A stretch of DNA of 64,000 bases from Arthrobacter sp. MYb227 (GTDB taxonomy: Bacteria > Actinomycetota > Actinomycetes > Actinomycetales > Micrococcaceae). Shown in pieces: positions 28,007 to 36,804 of the stretch. The stretch is from assembly GCF_002975435.1 (NCBI RefSeq), contig NZ_PCPT01000002.1, positions 310,001-374,000 of the forward strand, given 5' to 3'. Each line of letters begins with the position of its first letter. Positions within the stretch are counted from its first letter, which is position 1. The position numbers were made by a program, and so were the translations under genes. The notes under the pieces are model-generated. The model saw only the letters and a program-made list of their open reading frames with translations. It did not search any database and was not told where the DNA came from.

Positions 28007-28164
28007 AACTCACGCTAGGCCACCGCCTAGCGCGGTGGCGTACTCGGTAGGTGAGTTGGCGGTCCCGGTAGCTACTCTCCAGGGTTTCCTTACATGGCTG
28101 CTCTTGGTACCTGTAGAGACCCTGGATGTAGGTCCCTGTGGGGTATCCGAATAGTGTCCGGGAC
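28007..28164 (-). ncRNA. Candidate structured leader RNA of the DUF5058-M20 operon
   Basis: Between the LuxR-type gene and the DUF5058-like operon lies a dense set of perfect nested inverted repeats. Stem 1 pairs 28158-28164 with 28062-28068. Inside it an 8-bp hairpin pairs 28078-28085 with 28119-28126. Stem 2 pairs 28007-28013 with 28051-28057 and encloses the 8-bp hairpin 28013-28020/28025-28032. Read on the minus strand it would be a leader RNA ending about 90 bases before the first start codon. I compared it by eye with guanidine (ykkC), TPP and glycine riboswitch signatures and found no match. A 63-codon frame runs through it but looks like chance. Confidence 0.4.
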
Positions 28165-28189
28165 GCTCCAGCCACATGTGATCGGAAGA

Positions 28190-28438
28190 TTATTCAGTTT
28201 TTTGCGGCCGAGATGTCGCGTGAATATCACAATACTTGAGGTTGCCCGCAGAACCCATGGCTAAGAGATGGAGTGCGTGCCTCATCTTAGAAATGCTCTC
28301 GGCTACGTCATCTAAGACGCCCAGCTCAGCTCGCTTGATGAAGTGATCGAAGCTAACAAGCCCAAGGAATCTATGTTTGCAGCATGGGCTTCGTGAATAG
28401 CCGTCGAGCATGAGTCTTCCACGAGCACAAACCAACAT
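28190..28438 (-). CDS. Possible small protein, unrecognised
   Basis: An 82-codon frame on the minus strand starting at ATG 28438, with GGAGGG only 2-3 bases before the start, which is closer than ideal. The product is not recognised; its middle (FDHFIKRAELGVLDDVAES) looks helical. It sits between the LuxR-type gene and the structured leader in a 570-bp region with no other gene. It could be a real small gene, a remnant or chance. Confidence 0.25.
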   Translation of the reverse strand: MLVCARGRLMLDGYSRSPCCKHRFLGLVSFDHFIKRAELGVLDDVAESISKMRHALHLLAMGSAGNLKYCDIHATSRPQKTE

Positions 28439-28488
28439 TTCCCTCCGCTAGGCATGAAACGTAGCCCACGAGCCTGACTAACGCGGTT

Positions 28489-29232
28489 CTATGCAGCGGT
28501 CATTGCCCCGAGCTGGAACCTACTGATCGCCCCAATCCTGCGTTGAATCTGCTGTACCTTCCGCTGAATGGTGCGATGACTGACACCAAACGACCGGGCA
28601 ATAGACTCATCGGTTAGACCACCATTGAGCAGCCGCAGGATTTCTTGCTCCTCGTTGCTAAATAAGTGTTCCTCATCCTTTGGCTCCTTGGCACAAGGAG
28701 CCGCTGCATTCCATGTAGTTTCGAAGATTTCATACAAGAACGCCGCAATCCATTTGCTCTTAATATGGACGCCCGCGGGAAGCCCCTGAGCGTCCAAAGG
28801 GCCAAGAAGTAGTGCCTCTTCCTGATCTCGAATCACCAATGTTGCAGGGATTCTAGAAGCAACACGTAGCTCGAAGCTCTCCGCACTCATGCCAAAAGCA
28901 ATTTCTGGTGGGGATTTCTGGCAGCAAGCTTCTTCGGCAAAAACTATGCGATGCTTCTCGAACCCTGCAGACAACGGAAGCCCTCTGCCAAATGTTGCAG
29001 GAGCTACCAAGCCCAAAAGCCCTGAATCAAGTATTGCTACTTCGCTATTAGGGCTTGAGCATAAATTCTCGAGGATCTCTTGGATGCTTTTCTTCCCCAC
29101 GACGTGGCTTTCTGAGGCAGTCGGAAGCGCAGCAAAAAGCCCGGATCGGGCATCAGAGTTCGGGCCGATTGGCTCGATCATCCTTAGCCCGGCGGTGAGA
29201 TCGCCTAACCCAAGGACGGACATGGAAATCAT
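28489..29232 (-). CDS. LuxR-type helix-turn-helix regulator
   Basis: A 247-residue protein whose C-terminal 60 residues form a LuxR/FixJ-type DNA-binding domain (FSNEEQEILRLLNGGLTDES, then IARSFGVSHRTIQRKVQQIQ). The N-terminal 180 residues have no receiver phosphorylation site and probably form a sensory domain that I do not recognise. It lies 42 bp downstream of, and in the same direction as, the hydroxyproline-epimerase-type gene, so it is probably co-transcribed and tied to imino acid metabolism. Confidence 0.8.
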   Translation of the reverse strand: MISMSVLGLGDLTAGLRMIEPIGPNSDARSGLFAALPTASESHVVGKKSIQEILENLCSSPNSEVAILDSGLLGLVAPATFGRGLPLSAGFEKHRIVFAEEACCQKSPPEIAFGMSAESFELRVASRIPATLVIRDQEEALLLGPLDAQGLPAGVHIKSKWIAAFLYEIFETTWNAAAPCAKEPKDEEHLFSNEEQEILRLLNGGLTDESIARSFGVSHRTIQRKVQQIQRRIGAISRFQLGAMTAA

Positions 29233-29274
29233 TTCCTTTCAAAAGTAATGGGGAACAATGCTGATGGGTGAGCT

Positions 29275-30294
29275 TTAGAAGAGGATGAAGCCAGTCCCCA
29301 ATTCGTCTGCCGGATTCAGATCGAACTGGTGGCGCCCGGTACGGTATGCCATACCGGTAACAACCGGGATGACCGCGGGGAACTCGGTAACCGAAGGTTC
29401 ATGCGGTCGCACGGTTCCCAGGAACGTTGAGCCAACAATAGAATCGTGCGTCAACGTATTTGTGGTGATTTCGCCGGTGGCCGCAAGACATGCAAGACGT
29501 GCCGAAGTTCCCGAACCACAGGGGGAGCGGTCAACTTCACCGTCCGCAAAAACCGTCATATTGATCTGGTGGGGACCTTCCGGGAGATCCGCAAGCTTCT
29601 GAAAAAGAATGGTCCCATAAACACCGCTGAGGCGTGAATCGGAGTGCTGTGCCTCCGGCAATTCGTTGCAGGCCCACTTGACCGCACGGCCTATTGCACG
29701 CAGCTCGGAGTAGTTTTCCTTGGTGATATCCAGCCCCAACTGGGCGACATCGAGGCAAGCGTAAATCGCTCCGCCGTAGGACAAATCGACGATATATTCG
29801 TGCCCGTCAACATCAACCTTGAGGTTCTGACCGGTGACATAGGAAGGGACATTCTCAAATGTCACACGCTGAACTGCACCACCAATGGATTCAACGTGTG
29901 CAGCAACGCGCCCCGACGGGACATCGATGGTGACAACAGTGGTTCCATCGGGATTCGACTCAACAATTTTTTCTTCGACAGCCCATACGCCCAGTGCCAT
30001 GGTTCCGTGCCCACATGCTGTTGAGTACCCGTCCTTATGCCAGAACACAGCACCAAAATCGGCCCCAGAGTCGTCGGGTTCAGTAATGAAGCAACCATAC
30101 ATATCGGTGTGCCCACGCGGTTCCTGCACCAACATCTGCCGGATCTGGTCAACGGCCTCACTGTTCTGCGCAGAGACGCGGCGCTCGCCGACGGTTGCGC
30201 CGGCAAGGGTTCCGTAGCCTTCGGTGACAATGCGGAATGGCTCTCCACCGGTGTGGTAATCGATGGTGTTGACCGAAATTGGTGCTGTTGGCAT
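29275..30294 (-). CDS. Proline racemase/4-hydroxyproline 2-epimerase family enzyme, copy 1
   Basis: A 339-residue cofactor-independent epimerase. Both catalytic cysteines are present: Cys94 in STACGHGTMALG and Cys259 in DRSPCGSGTSAR. This favours an epimerase or racemase over trans-3-hydroxyproline dehydratase, which lacks the second Cys. It would interconvert trans-4-hydroxy-L-proline and cis-4-hydroxy-D-proline, or D/L-proline. A promoter lies about 130 bp upstream, with a copy of the operator motif shared by the downstream hydroxyproline genes overlapping its -10. It differs clearly from the second epimerase at 49500, so this is not a recent duplication. Confidence 0.9.
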   Translation of the reverse strand: MPTAPISVNTIDYHTGGEPFRIVTEGYGTLAGATVGERRVSAQNSEAVDQIRQMLVQEPRGHTDMYGCFITEPDDSGADFGAVFWHKDGYSTACGHGTMALGVWAVEEKIVESNPDGTTVVTIDVPSGRVAAHVESIGGAVQRVTFENVPSYVTGQNLKVDVDGHEYIVDLSYGGAIYACLDVAQLGLDITKENYSELRAIGRAVKWACNELPEAQHSDSRLSGVYGTILFQKLADLPEGPHQINMTVFADGEVDRSPCGSGTSARLACLAATGEITTNTLTHDSIVGSTFLGTVRPHEPSVTEFPAVIPVVTGMAYRTGRHQFDLNPADELGTGFILF

Positions 30295-30413
30295 CTTTTA
30301 GGGGGTTCCGTTCTGATACATCTTAAAAGTGGTGGCCCAATGGCCCAGTAAGGTGGCTGACGCGATGAATCGGATGCTCTTGCACTAAGAGTGGTGAGCG
30401 CCCGGAGCAGATC

Positions 30414-30450
30414 TATGCAATAGTACATTGTACAAAAGTGTGATTGTCAA
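30414..30450 (-). promoter_or_regulatory. Promoter and operator site A of epimerase copy 1
   Basis: On the minus strand TTGACA (30445-30450) and TGTACT (30422-30427) are spaced by 17 bp, a good sigma-70 promoter. The 21-bp site A (30414-30434, core GCAATAGTACATTGTACA) overlaps the -10 and matches sites at four other promoters of the hydroxyproline/arabinose region, which suggests repression by the local GntR/FCD regulator. Confidence 0.65.
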
Positions 30451-30494
30451 TACTTGGTACGGATTTCCCCTTGGGTCTGAAGCCGTGCTTGTAC

Positions 30495-31409
30495 TCAGTC
30501 CTTGGTGTTTTCGGACCTGACGCCAAAGACCAGCGAATGGGAGTCTGCGGGCTCGAGAACAATGAGCCCCGCTCCCGAGTTGAAGGCATTCGGGGCGCAT
30601 GTCATCGGCTCCAGTGCTACTGCGCGGCGCCCGCGGAGCTCGCCCGAGTAAAGCTGTAGCCAGTTTGCTCCGCCTGGTCCACCGCGGGCAGCCATGATGG
30701 TTGAGTTCCCAGTAGCGGGGTTCGTCAGTGATACCTCCCATTGTTCTTGAGGCAGACCGGTAAATGCGTGGTCGAAGGCCTCGGAACCGAACGGCCGTGG
30801 AGAATTGAAATCAAAACGAGTGCCAGAAACCTGCATGAGATTCGTGGGAAGCAACCTGTCATCGACATTAAGCACCTGCTGGGCAGGAATTGAAAGTTCC
30901 CATTCGTCGATCTCAGTAGTGCCGCAAACCAGAAACGGGTGCGAGGAAACCCCGTAGGGGGCGGCGGAGACCCCGGTGTTTAGGGCGGTTAGGGTGACAG
31001 TAAGTCCGTTCTCGGGATCGAGCTGGTATCGAGCGGTGAGCTCCAATTGGAACGGGTAACCAGGCGCGCCCATGCATCTGTGCCCAAGGACCACGTGGTT
31101 TTTGCCCGATTCCACAAGGACCCATTCGTCCCAGAGAACTAAACCGTGCAATGCGCTATTGGTCGATAATTCATTGACGGGAAGCTGATAGGAACGTCCC
31201 TCGAAAAGATAGGTTCCGTTGGTGACGCGATTTGGCCACGGCATGAGGGTCTTGCCCGAGTACGCCGGCGGGATCTGCTGAATGTCAAACGGGAGAACGA
31301 GATCCCGGCCCTCGAAGGCGAGCTTCTGAAGCGTTGCTCCTACCGTCAGAACCGTTGCCGAGTAGCCGCCGGCCTGCAGCTCGATGGCTGTGCCGTTTGG
31401 AGTGCTCAT
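30495..31409 (-). CDS. galM: Aldose 1-epimerase (mutarotase)
   Basis: A 304-residue member of the aldose 1-epimerase/galactose mutarotase superfamily, which interconverts sugar anomers. The catalytic His region (SSHPFLVCG, residues about 166-174), the earlier PWPNRVTNGTY motif and the C-terminal VALEPMTCAPNAFNSG segment are typical. It begins right at the araA stop and is the last gene of the araBDA operon. Its probable job is conversion of beta-L-arabinose released by hydrolysis into the anomer accepted by arabinose isomerase. Confidence 0.88.
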   Translation of the reverse strand: MSTPNGTAIELQAGGYSATVLTVGATLQKLAFEGRDLVLPFDIQQIPPAYSGKTLMPWPNRVTNGTYLFEGRSYQLPVNELSTNSALHGLVLWDEWVLVESGKNHVVLGHRCMGAPGYPFQLELTARYQLDPENGLTVTLTALNTGVSAAPYGVSSHPFLVCGTTEIDEWELSIPAQQVLNVDDRLLPTNLMQVSGTRFDFNSPRPFGSEAFDHAFTGLPQEQWEVSLTNPATGNSTIMAARGGPGGANWLQLYSGELRGRRAVALEPMTCAPNAFNSGAGLIVLEPADSHSLVFGVRSENTKD

Positions 31410-32921
31410 TTAGATTCCCTGCGCCAACCGGTAGTAGGCCTGGTTCAACTTAAGCTCGTTGACAAAGGAAGAAGTTGTAGACCCCTCGTCAATCATTGCA
31501 AGTTCCACTCCTGCGATACTTGCAAAGTCTTCCCAAACTTCCTTGGCCAAAGCCGTGGACATTACGGTGTGGTGGGCGCCGCCGGCAGACAGCCAGCACT
31601 CGGCACTGGTTTCCAGATCCGGCATTGGTTTCCATACGGCCCGGGCAACGGGAAGAAGCGGTAGTTCCTGTTCAGGAACCACGTTGGTTACTACATTGGC
31701 AGTAAGCCGAAACCGTTCGCGCATGTCAACGAGGGAAACGAGGACTGCGGGTCCAGGGTCTGCGGTAAACACCAGCCGCACCGGGTCTTCTCGATCGCCG
31801 ATACCCAGGGGATGAATTTCCAGTGACGGGCGACTTTTAGTCAGCGTGGGACAGATTTCGAGCATGTGCGCTCCGAGAATTACCTCTTTTCCGGGGACCA
31901 GATTGTAGGTGTAATCCTCCATCAAGGATGCTCCGCCGGGTAGCCCTTCGGCCATCACCTTCGCACCGCGGACGAGCACCGCGGTTTTCCAGTCTCCTTC
32001 GGCCCCGAATCCGTAGCCGTCGGCCATGAGACGCTGCACGGCTAACCCGGGAAGCTGGCGCAACTCGCCAAGATCTTCAAAATTGGTTGTAAATGCACCG
32101 AAACCTTCGCTTTCAAGGAAGCCTCGTAGGCCGATTTCCAACCGGGCCCCGTAGCGAAGCGAATCGTGTCGAGCGCCGGCGATGCGTAATTCGGGCGCTA
32201 CGTCGTAGAGCCGCTCGTACTCTGCGACGAGCGAATCGATGTGCGACTCTTCAACCAAGTCAACGGCCTGGGCGAGCTCGTTGACCGACCACGTATTCAC
32301 CGACACGCCAAACTTCGCTTCGGCTTCGGTTTTGTCGCCCTCTGTGACGGCAACGTTGCGCATATTGTCGCCGAAACGAGCAAGCTTGAGGCTGCGGATC
32401 TCGTGCCAGCCTGCGGCGGCACGGGCCCACGAGTCGATCTTGGCGAGCACGCGTGGATTGCTGACATGACCGACAACGGTTTTTCTGCTTATGCCGAGCC
32501 GAGACTGGATGTAGGCGAACTCCCGGTCACCGTGTGCGGCCTGGTTGAGGTTCATGAAATCCATGTCGATTTGGGCCCATGGAAGTTCAACGTTGTGCTG
32601 GGTATGTAGATGAAGCAACGGGCGTTGCAACTTGGTGAGGCCACGGATCCACATTTTGGCCGGCGAGAAGGTATGCATCCAGGCAATGAGGCCGATGCAT
32701 TCCGCGGACGAGTTCGCCGCGAGAATGCTTTCCTGGATTGACTCGGAGTCCTTCAACACAGGTTTAAAGACAATCTTGAACGGGATTTCCGGGGCGTGAT
32801 CAAGCTGATCTGAAATTTCACGTGCCTGGGTCTCAACCTGAGCTAGGGTTTCTTCACCGTAAAGCCCTTGGCTGCCGGTGAGGAACCAAATTTCGCGAGG
32901 TTTTGGGGCTGTCTTGATCAT
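31410..32921 (-). CDS. araA: L-arabinose isomerase
   Basis: Converts L-arabinose to L-ribulose. At 503 residues it has the normal family length. The N terminus [17 protein letters not shown] and the segments [12 protein letters not shown] and GAHMLEICP (metal and substrate region) are characteristic, with catalytic Glu and His residues in the expected conserved blocks. It overlaps araD by ATGA and is followed by galM. The operon order is araB-araD-araA-galM. Confidence 0.97.
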   Translation of the reverse strand: MIKTAPKPREIWFLTGSQGLYGEETLAQVETQAREISDQLDHAPEIPFKIVFKPVLKDSESIQESILAANSSAECIGLIAWMHTFSPAKMWIRGLTKLQRPLLHLHTQHNVELPWAQIDMDFMNLNQAAHGDREFAYIQSRLGISRKTVVGHVSNPRVLAKIDSWARAAAGWHEIRSLKLARFGDNMRNVAVTEGDKTEAEAKFGVSVNTWSVNELAQAVDLVEESHIDSLVAEYERLYDVAPELRIAGARHDSLRYGARLEIGLRGFLESEGFGAFTTNFEDLGELRQLPGLAVQRLMADGYGFGAEGDWKTAVLVRGAKVMAEGLPGGASLMEDYTYNLVPGKEVILGAHMLEICPTLTKSRPSLEIHPLGIGDREDPVRLVFTADPGPAVLVSLVDMRERFRLTANVVTNVVPEQELPLLPVARAVWKPMPDLETSAECWLSAGGAHHTVMSTALAKEVWEDFASIAGVELAMIDEGSTTSSFVNELKLNQAYYRLAQGI

Positions 32922-33610
32922 TGAAGTTCCTTTGTTTTTTGTCCGTAGACATTTTGGTAGCGGTCAAACAGCCGATCGATGTCTGCTTGGGGAATTGCTT
33001 GGGGAATGCCGAGGAGGCGGCTCTCATGGACGGTGCGTGCAACTTCTTCGCAGAGAACTGCCGACTTGACTGCCGCGCGAGCATTTTTTCCGATGGTAAA
33101 CACCCCGTGGTTTTTCATGAGTACGGCGGTGGACCGATGTCCCTCGAGGACTTCTACAATGCCTCGTCCAATCGAATCGTCGCCGATCAATGCAAATGGT
33201 CCGACGGGAATTTCACCACCGAATTCATCTGCCATCATGGTCAGCACGCAAGGAATCGCTTCACCACGGGCTGCCCATGCCGTGGCGTAGGTGGAGTGGG
33301 TATGCACGACCCCACCGATATGCGGCAAATGGCGATAAACGTAGGCATGGGCATCGGCGTCGGAAGACGGTGTTCCGCCACCGTCGACGGGCGTACCGAA
33401 GAGATCGGTGAGCACCATGTTTTCCGGTGTCAGGTCGTCGTAGCTTACGCCCGAGGGTTTGATAAGCATCAGATCCCGGTCCGGGAGGCGGGCAGAGATA
33501 TTCCCGGCCGTCCACGCTACAAGTTGGTTGCGCGTCAGCTCTGTGTGGAGCTCGCTGAGCTGACGGCGCAACGCCTCGACCGCGTTCTCAAAAATGCGTG
33601 GGGCGCTCAT
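32918..33610 (-). CDS. araD: L-ribulose-5-phosphate 4-epimerase
   Basis: A 230-residue class II aldolase-fold enzyme that converts L-ribulose 5-phosphate to D-xylulose 5-phosphate for the pentose phosphate pathway. Zinc ligands are visible in [11 protein letters not shown], with a further His in KNHGVFTIG. Asp and substrate-binding residues lie in [20 protein letters not shown]. It overlaps both neighbours by 4 bp (araB upstream, araA downstream). Confidence 0.96.
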   Translation of the reverse strand: MSAPRIFENAVEALRRQLSELHTELTRNQLVAWTAGNISARLPDRDLMLIKPSGVSYDDLTPENMVLTDLFGTPVDGGGTPSSDADAHAYVYRHLPHIGGVVHTHSTYATAWAARGEAIPCVLTMMADEFGGEIPVGPFALIGDDSIGRGIVEVLEGHRSTAVLMKNHGVFTIGKNARAAVKSAVLCEEVARTVHESRLLGIPQAIPQADIDRLFDRYQNVYGQKTKELQ

Positions 33611-35346
33611 GATGCTGGCTCCAAGACGCTGGTTTCGTCGGGGGTTCCTGGCCGCATCGACGGCGGGGCCACTGCATGGGCTTTGCGCTGAATATTCTTC
33701 AGCCGTCTCATAACGTCGTTTGTGCCGCGCCCAAAGTAGTCATGCAATTCGCAGTATTCGGCGAACAGCTCCTGGTATGCGGCAACGTTGGCTTGGATTG
33801 GTCGGTAGGCGCCAACCGTCACTTTTCCCATCGCCGAGGCAGCCGCATTGATATCCGGGTATGCGCCCGCGGCCACCGCGGCATGGATTGCCGACCCCAG
33901 TGCGGGGCCTTGCTCGGAACCAATGACCGATAATGGCAACCCCGTGACGTCGGAGTAGATTTGCATCAGCAACGGGTTTTTCACAAGTCCACCTGCAACT
34001 ATGAATTCAGTGACGGGTATGCCGTTTTCCTCAAAGGCATTGATGATCTTCTTGGTTCCGAAGGCCGTTGCTTCCAGCAACGCGCGATACAAATCTTCGG
34101 GTCGGGTGGCTAGCGTTTGCCCGATGAACAAACCAGAGAGGTCGTGGTCAACCAGCACGGACCGGTTCCCGCTGTGCCAGTCTAGGGCGATCAGACCGTG
34201 CGCGCCGATCGCTTGCGCTCTGGCGAGTTCGGTTAGATACTCGTGTATTCCCAGCCCCGCTTCGTGGGCTTGTTCCGTGTAACGGCCGGGAACGCAGTTA
34301 TTCACAAACCAGCCAAAAATATCTCCGACTCCGCTTTGGCCGGCTTCGTATCCCCATAGGCCCTCGACGATTCCACCATCCACTGCACCGCACATTCCCG
34401 GAACTTCACGCAGGACTTCGGCGTTTAGAACGTGACAGGTGGAGGTGCCCATAATGGCGACCATCTGCCCCGGGTTTACTGCTTTTGCCGCGGGCGCTGT
34501 GACATGGGCATCGACATTTCCCACGGCAACCGTGATGCCCTGAGGCAGGCCGGTCCACAGCGCGGCTTGGGCGGTGAGTTTTCCTGCCGCGGCGCCGAGC
34601 CGGGAGACCTTGCGTTCAAGTTTGGTGCTGACGAAGTCTGCAAAGAGCGGATTGAGTGCTGCCAGGTATTCCTGGGAAGGGTATTTTCCGTCTTGGAGAA
34701 TGCCCTTGTACCCGGCGGTGCAGGCATTCCGGGCGTAGGTTCCGGTGAGCTGCCAAACGATCCAATCGGCGGCCTCGACCCAATGATCGATTGCCTGGTA
34801 GATTTCCGGGTCTTCTTCCAGGACTTGCAAGGCTTTTGCAAATTCCCATTCGGACGAAATCAGGCCTCCGTATCGCGGCAGCCATGCCTCGTTGCGTTGG
34901 GCGGCAACGAGGTTGATCCTGTCTGCCTGTGGCTGGGCGGCATGGTGGCGCCACAACTTGACGTAGGCGTGAGGGCGATCGGCAAATTGGGGGAGTTCGT
35001 TCAGCGGCGTCCCGTCTTCCACCGTGGGAATCATGGTGCAGGCCGTGAAATCGGTGCCTAGGCCTATGACATGGCGTGGACTGATTCCTGCGTTGTAGAG
35101 GGCTTGCGGAACCGCATTTTGTAGTACCCCGATGTAATCTGCCGGAACTTGGAGAGCCCATTCCGGGGGCAGCGCGACACCCGCGGGCAGTGCCTGGGTC
35201 AGCACCCCATGCGGGTATTCGTAGACTGCACTGCCTATTTCGGTGCCATCCGAAACCCGAACCACTACCGCCCGTCCCGACAAGGTGCCGTAATCGATAC
35301 CAACTACGTAATTTTCTTGGTGCTGATCGTCTGGCAAGTCGCTCAT
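33607..35346 (-). CDS. araB: L-ribulokinase
   Basis: A 579-residue FGGY-family sugar kinase that phosphorylates L-ribulose with ATP. The N-terminal phosphate motif VGIDYGTLSGRAVVV, the substrate block GLGTDFTACTM and the C-terminal ATP motif FIVAGGLVKNPLLMQIYSDV are present. It is the first gene of the arabinose operon and lies about 90 bp downstream of a perfect LacI-type operator. No dedicated arabinose transporter gene is in the operon, which fits arabinose arriving as part of an imported glycoside. Confidence 0.96.
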   Translation of the reverse strand: MSDLPDDQHQENYVVGIDYGTLSGRAVVVRVSDGTEIGSAVYEYPHGVLTQALPAGVALPPEWALQVPADYIGVLQNAVPQALYNAGISPRHVIGLGTDFTACTMIPTVEDGTPLNELPQFADRPHAYVKLWRHHAAQPQADRINLVAAQRNEAWLPRYGGLISSEWEFAKALQVLEEDPEIYQAIDHWVEAADWIVWQLTGTYARNACTAGYKGILQDGKYPSQEYLAALNPLFADFVSTKLERKVSRLGAAAGKLTAQAALWTGLPQGITVAVGNVDAHVTAPAAKAVNPGQMVAIMGTSTCHVLNAEVLREVPGMCGAVDGGIVEGLWGYEAGQSGVGDIFGWFVNNCVPGRYTEQAHEAGLGIHEYLTELARAQAIGAHGLIALDWHSGNRSVLVDHDLSGLFIGQTLATRPEDLYRALLEATAFGTKKIINAFEENGIPVTEFIVAGGLVKNPLLMQIYSDVTGLPLSVIGSEQGPALGSAIHAAVAAGAYPDINAAASAMGKVTVGAYRPIQANVAAYQELFAEYCELHDYFGRGTNDVMRRLKNIQRKAHAVAPPSMRPGTPDETSVLEPAS

Positions 35347-35435
35347 AAATCTCTCCTTGGTGGATCTGGGCAGGGTGTTTGTCGGGGGAAGGCGAGACCA
35401 TTGTGGCTACTTCTCCGAGTGGCGTGGGTAACATC

Positions 35436-35449
35436 TGTTAGCGCTAACA
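35436..35449. promoter_or_regulatory. LacI-type operator upstream of araB
   Basis: A perfect 14-bp palindrome TGTTAGCGCTAACA centred on GCGC, typical of LacI-family sites, 90 bp before the araB start. A related site precedes the GH127 gene (36751-36766), so the adjoining LacI regulator probably controls both. Confidence 0.85.
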
Positions 35450-35524
35450 ATTATTGCCTGAGAAGAACACTCCTTGTCAATAGTCCGTTTTTGAGGGGCA
35501 AATGAAGCGCGGTGGGGAGAGCGG

Positions 35525-36553
35525 CTACTTTTGCGGCCTCGGGCCGGTACTGTCTCGAATGACGAGAGCCGGGGCGACGAGGGTTGAGCCGGTGAACTCC
35601 TGGCCTTCAATTTTTGAAACTAGAAGGTCAAGGCTGAGGCGACCGAGTCCGTGGAAATCTTGTCGGACGGTGGTGAGCGGTGGATAGAAGTAGCTGGATT
35701 CCGGCTGGTCGTCGAACCCGACAACGCTGATGTCTCCCGGCACGTTCAGTCCGCGTTCATGGAGTGCGCGCATGAGCCCCAGTGCCATTTGGTCATTGGC
35801 GACGAATATGGCGCTGGTGCTGCTGACATCTATCTCCAAGCCGCGTTGGTATCCGGATTCGGAACTCCAATCGCCTTCGAGCAGCTGGCCGGGGGCGCTT
35901 TGGAGTGCCGCCAGCTCCCTAGCCCAGCCGTCTCGTCGTTGGCGAGCATCGATCCAGTCTGGAGGGCCGGACAGGTGGGCGATCGTTTCGTGTCCCTCCT
36001 TGATCAGGTGCCTAACAGCGAGGCGCGCTCCGAGTGATTGATCTACTGAAACGGTGTTTGGTTCCTGCGTAGAACCGGATGCGATAATGACCAGCGGAAC
36101 GGGGAGCTTGAGGTCTTTGAGCGTATCCAAGGCGGAATCCACGGGTGCCACGACGATGATTCCGTCGAGGGGGTGGCCCAGTAGGTGGTCCAAGGATTCA
36201 CGTACGGCAGTGCTTCCGGGGCTCGTCAGCCCCACGACATTGACGATATAGTCGTCCTCGAGCGCGGCCTGCTGGAGGCCAAGCAGCGTGTTGGAAGGGC
36301 CATATTGACCGAGTTCCACGATAACGGCACCGATAATCCTTGATGATCTGGTTGCCAGTGAACGCGCAGATGCATTCCGGCGATAGCCCAATTTGTCGAT
36401 CGCGGCAATTACGCTTTTCTTGGTTCGCTCGCTCACATGGGGATGGTTGTTGAGGACCCGCGAAACCGTCTGGTGGGAGACTCCTGCGGCCAAGGCGACA
36501 TCCTCCATGGTGGGAGGGGTTGTCATGTTTCTCTCGGGCATTTTGAGTGACAT
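35525..36553 (-). CDS. LacI-family regulator of arabinose genes
   Basis: A 342-residue repressor with an N-terminal helix-turn-helix (MEDVALAAGVSHQTVSRVLN, residues 16-35), a hinge helix and a periplasmic-binding-protein-like sugar domain ending in the VVGFDDQPESSYFYPPLTTV signature. Several starts are possible (ATG 36553, 36541 or 36526); the last has the best-spaced ribosome site. It sits between the ara operon and the GH127 gene, each of which has a GCGC-centred palindrome. The inferred ligand is L-arabinose or an arabinoside. Confidence 0.9.
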   Translation of the reverse strand: MSLKMPERNMTTPPTMEDVALAAGVSHQTVSRVLNNHPHVSERTKKSVIAAIDKLGYRRNASARSLATRSSRIIGAVIVELGQYGPSNTLLGLQQAALEDDYIVNVVGLTSPGSTAVRESLDHLLGHPLDGIIVVAPVDSALDTLKDLKLPVPLVIIASGSTQEPNTVSVDQSLGARLAVRHLIKEGHETIAHLSGPPDWIDARQRRDGWARELAALQSAPGQLLEGDWSSESGYQRGLEIDVSSTSAIFVANDQMALGLMRALHERGLNVPGDISVVGFDDQPESSYFYPPLTTVRQDFHGLGRLSLDLLVSKIEGQEFTGSTLVAPALVIRDSTGPRPQK

Positions 36554-36689
36554 CCTTCATTTTTGAGTTCCGCTTCGGCTGTACGTACAGTACCGGCTTT
36601 GGCCCACCGATGGCGGATGGACATGGTGTATGGAGGTGCTCTTGTGGTGAAAATCCACTTGCATGAGAACATCTCGAGTTTTATTGGAA

Positions 36690-36766
36690 TGTTACTTGCG
36701 TCATAATCATTCATCGGGTTAGGCTTCTGTGCAATGTCACATAATCAAGATTGTGAGCGCTAACAA
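36690..36766 (+). promoter_or_regulatory. GH127 control region: GntR-type site E next to LacI operator
   Basis: Site E (36728-36748, core GCAATGTCACATAA) belongs to the five-member motif set. Only 2 bp further lies TTGTGAGCGCTAACAA (36751-36766), a LacI-type operator with the same GCGCTAACA half as the araB site. An upstream block TGTTACTTGCG (36690-36700) recurs at 40788, at almost the same distance from site B. The LacI site overlaps the ATG at 36766, which argues that translation starts at 36805. Confidence 0.7.
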
Positions 36767-36804
36767 TGATTTCCTCGGAACTGCTCCTCGATGGAGTTCC
36801 AACC

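Noticed and set aside
28007-28164. Guanidine (ykkC), TPP or glycine riboswitch
   Set aside because: The conserved core sequences of these classes are absent; only the folded nature of the segment is supported.
36766-36804. Earlier ATG as start of the GH127 gene
   Set aside because: It overlaps the LacI operator and lacks a ribosome site; the ATG at 36805 has GGAG at 8 bp.
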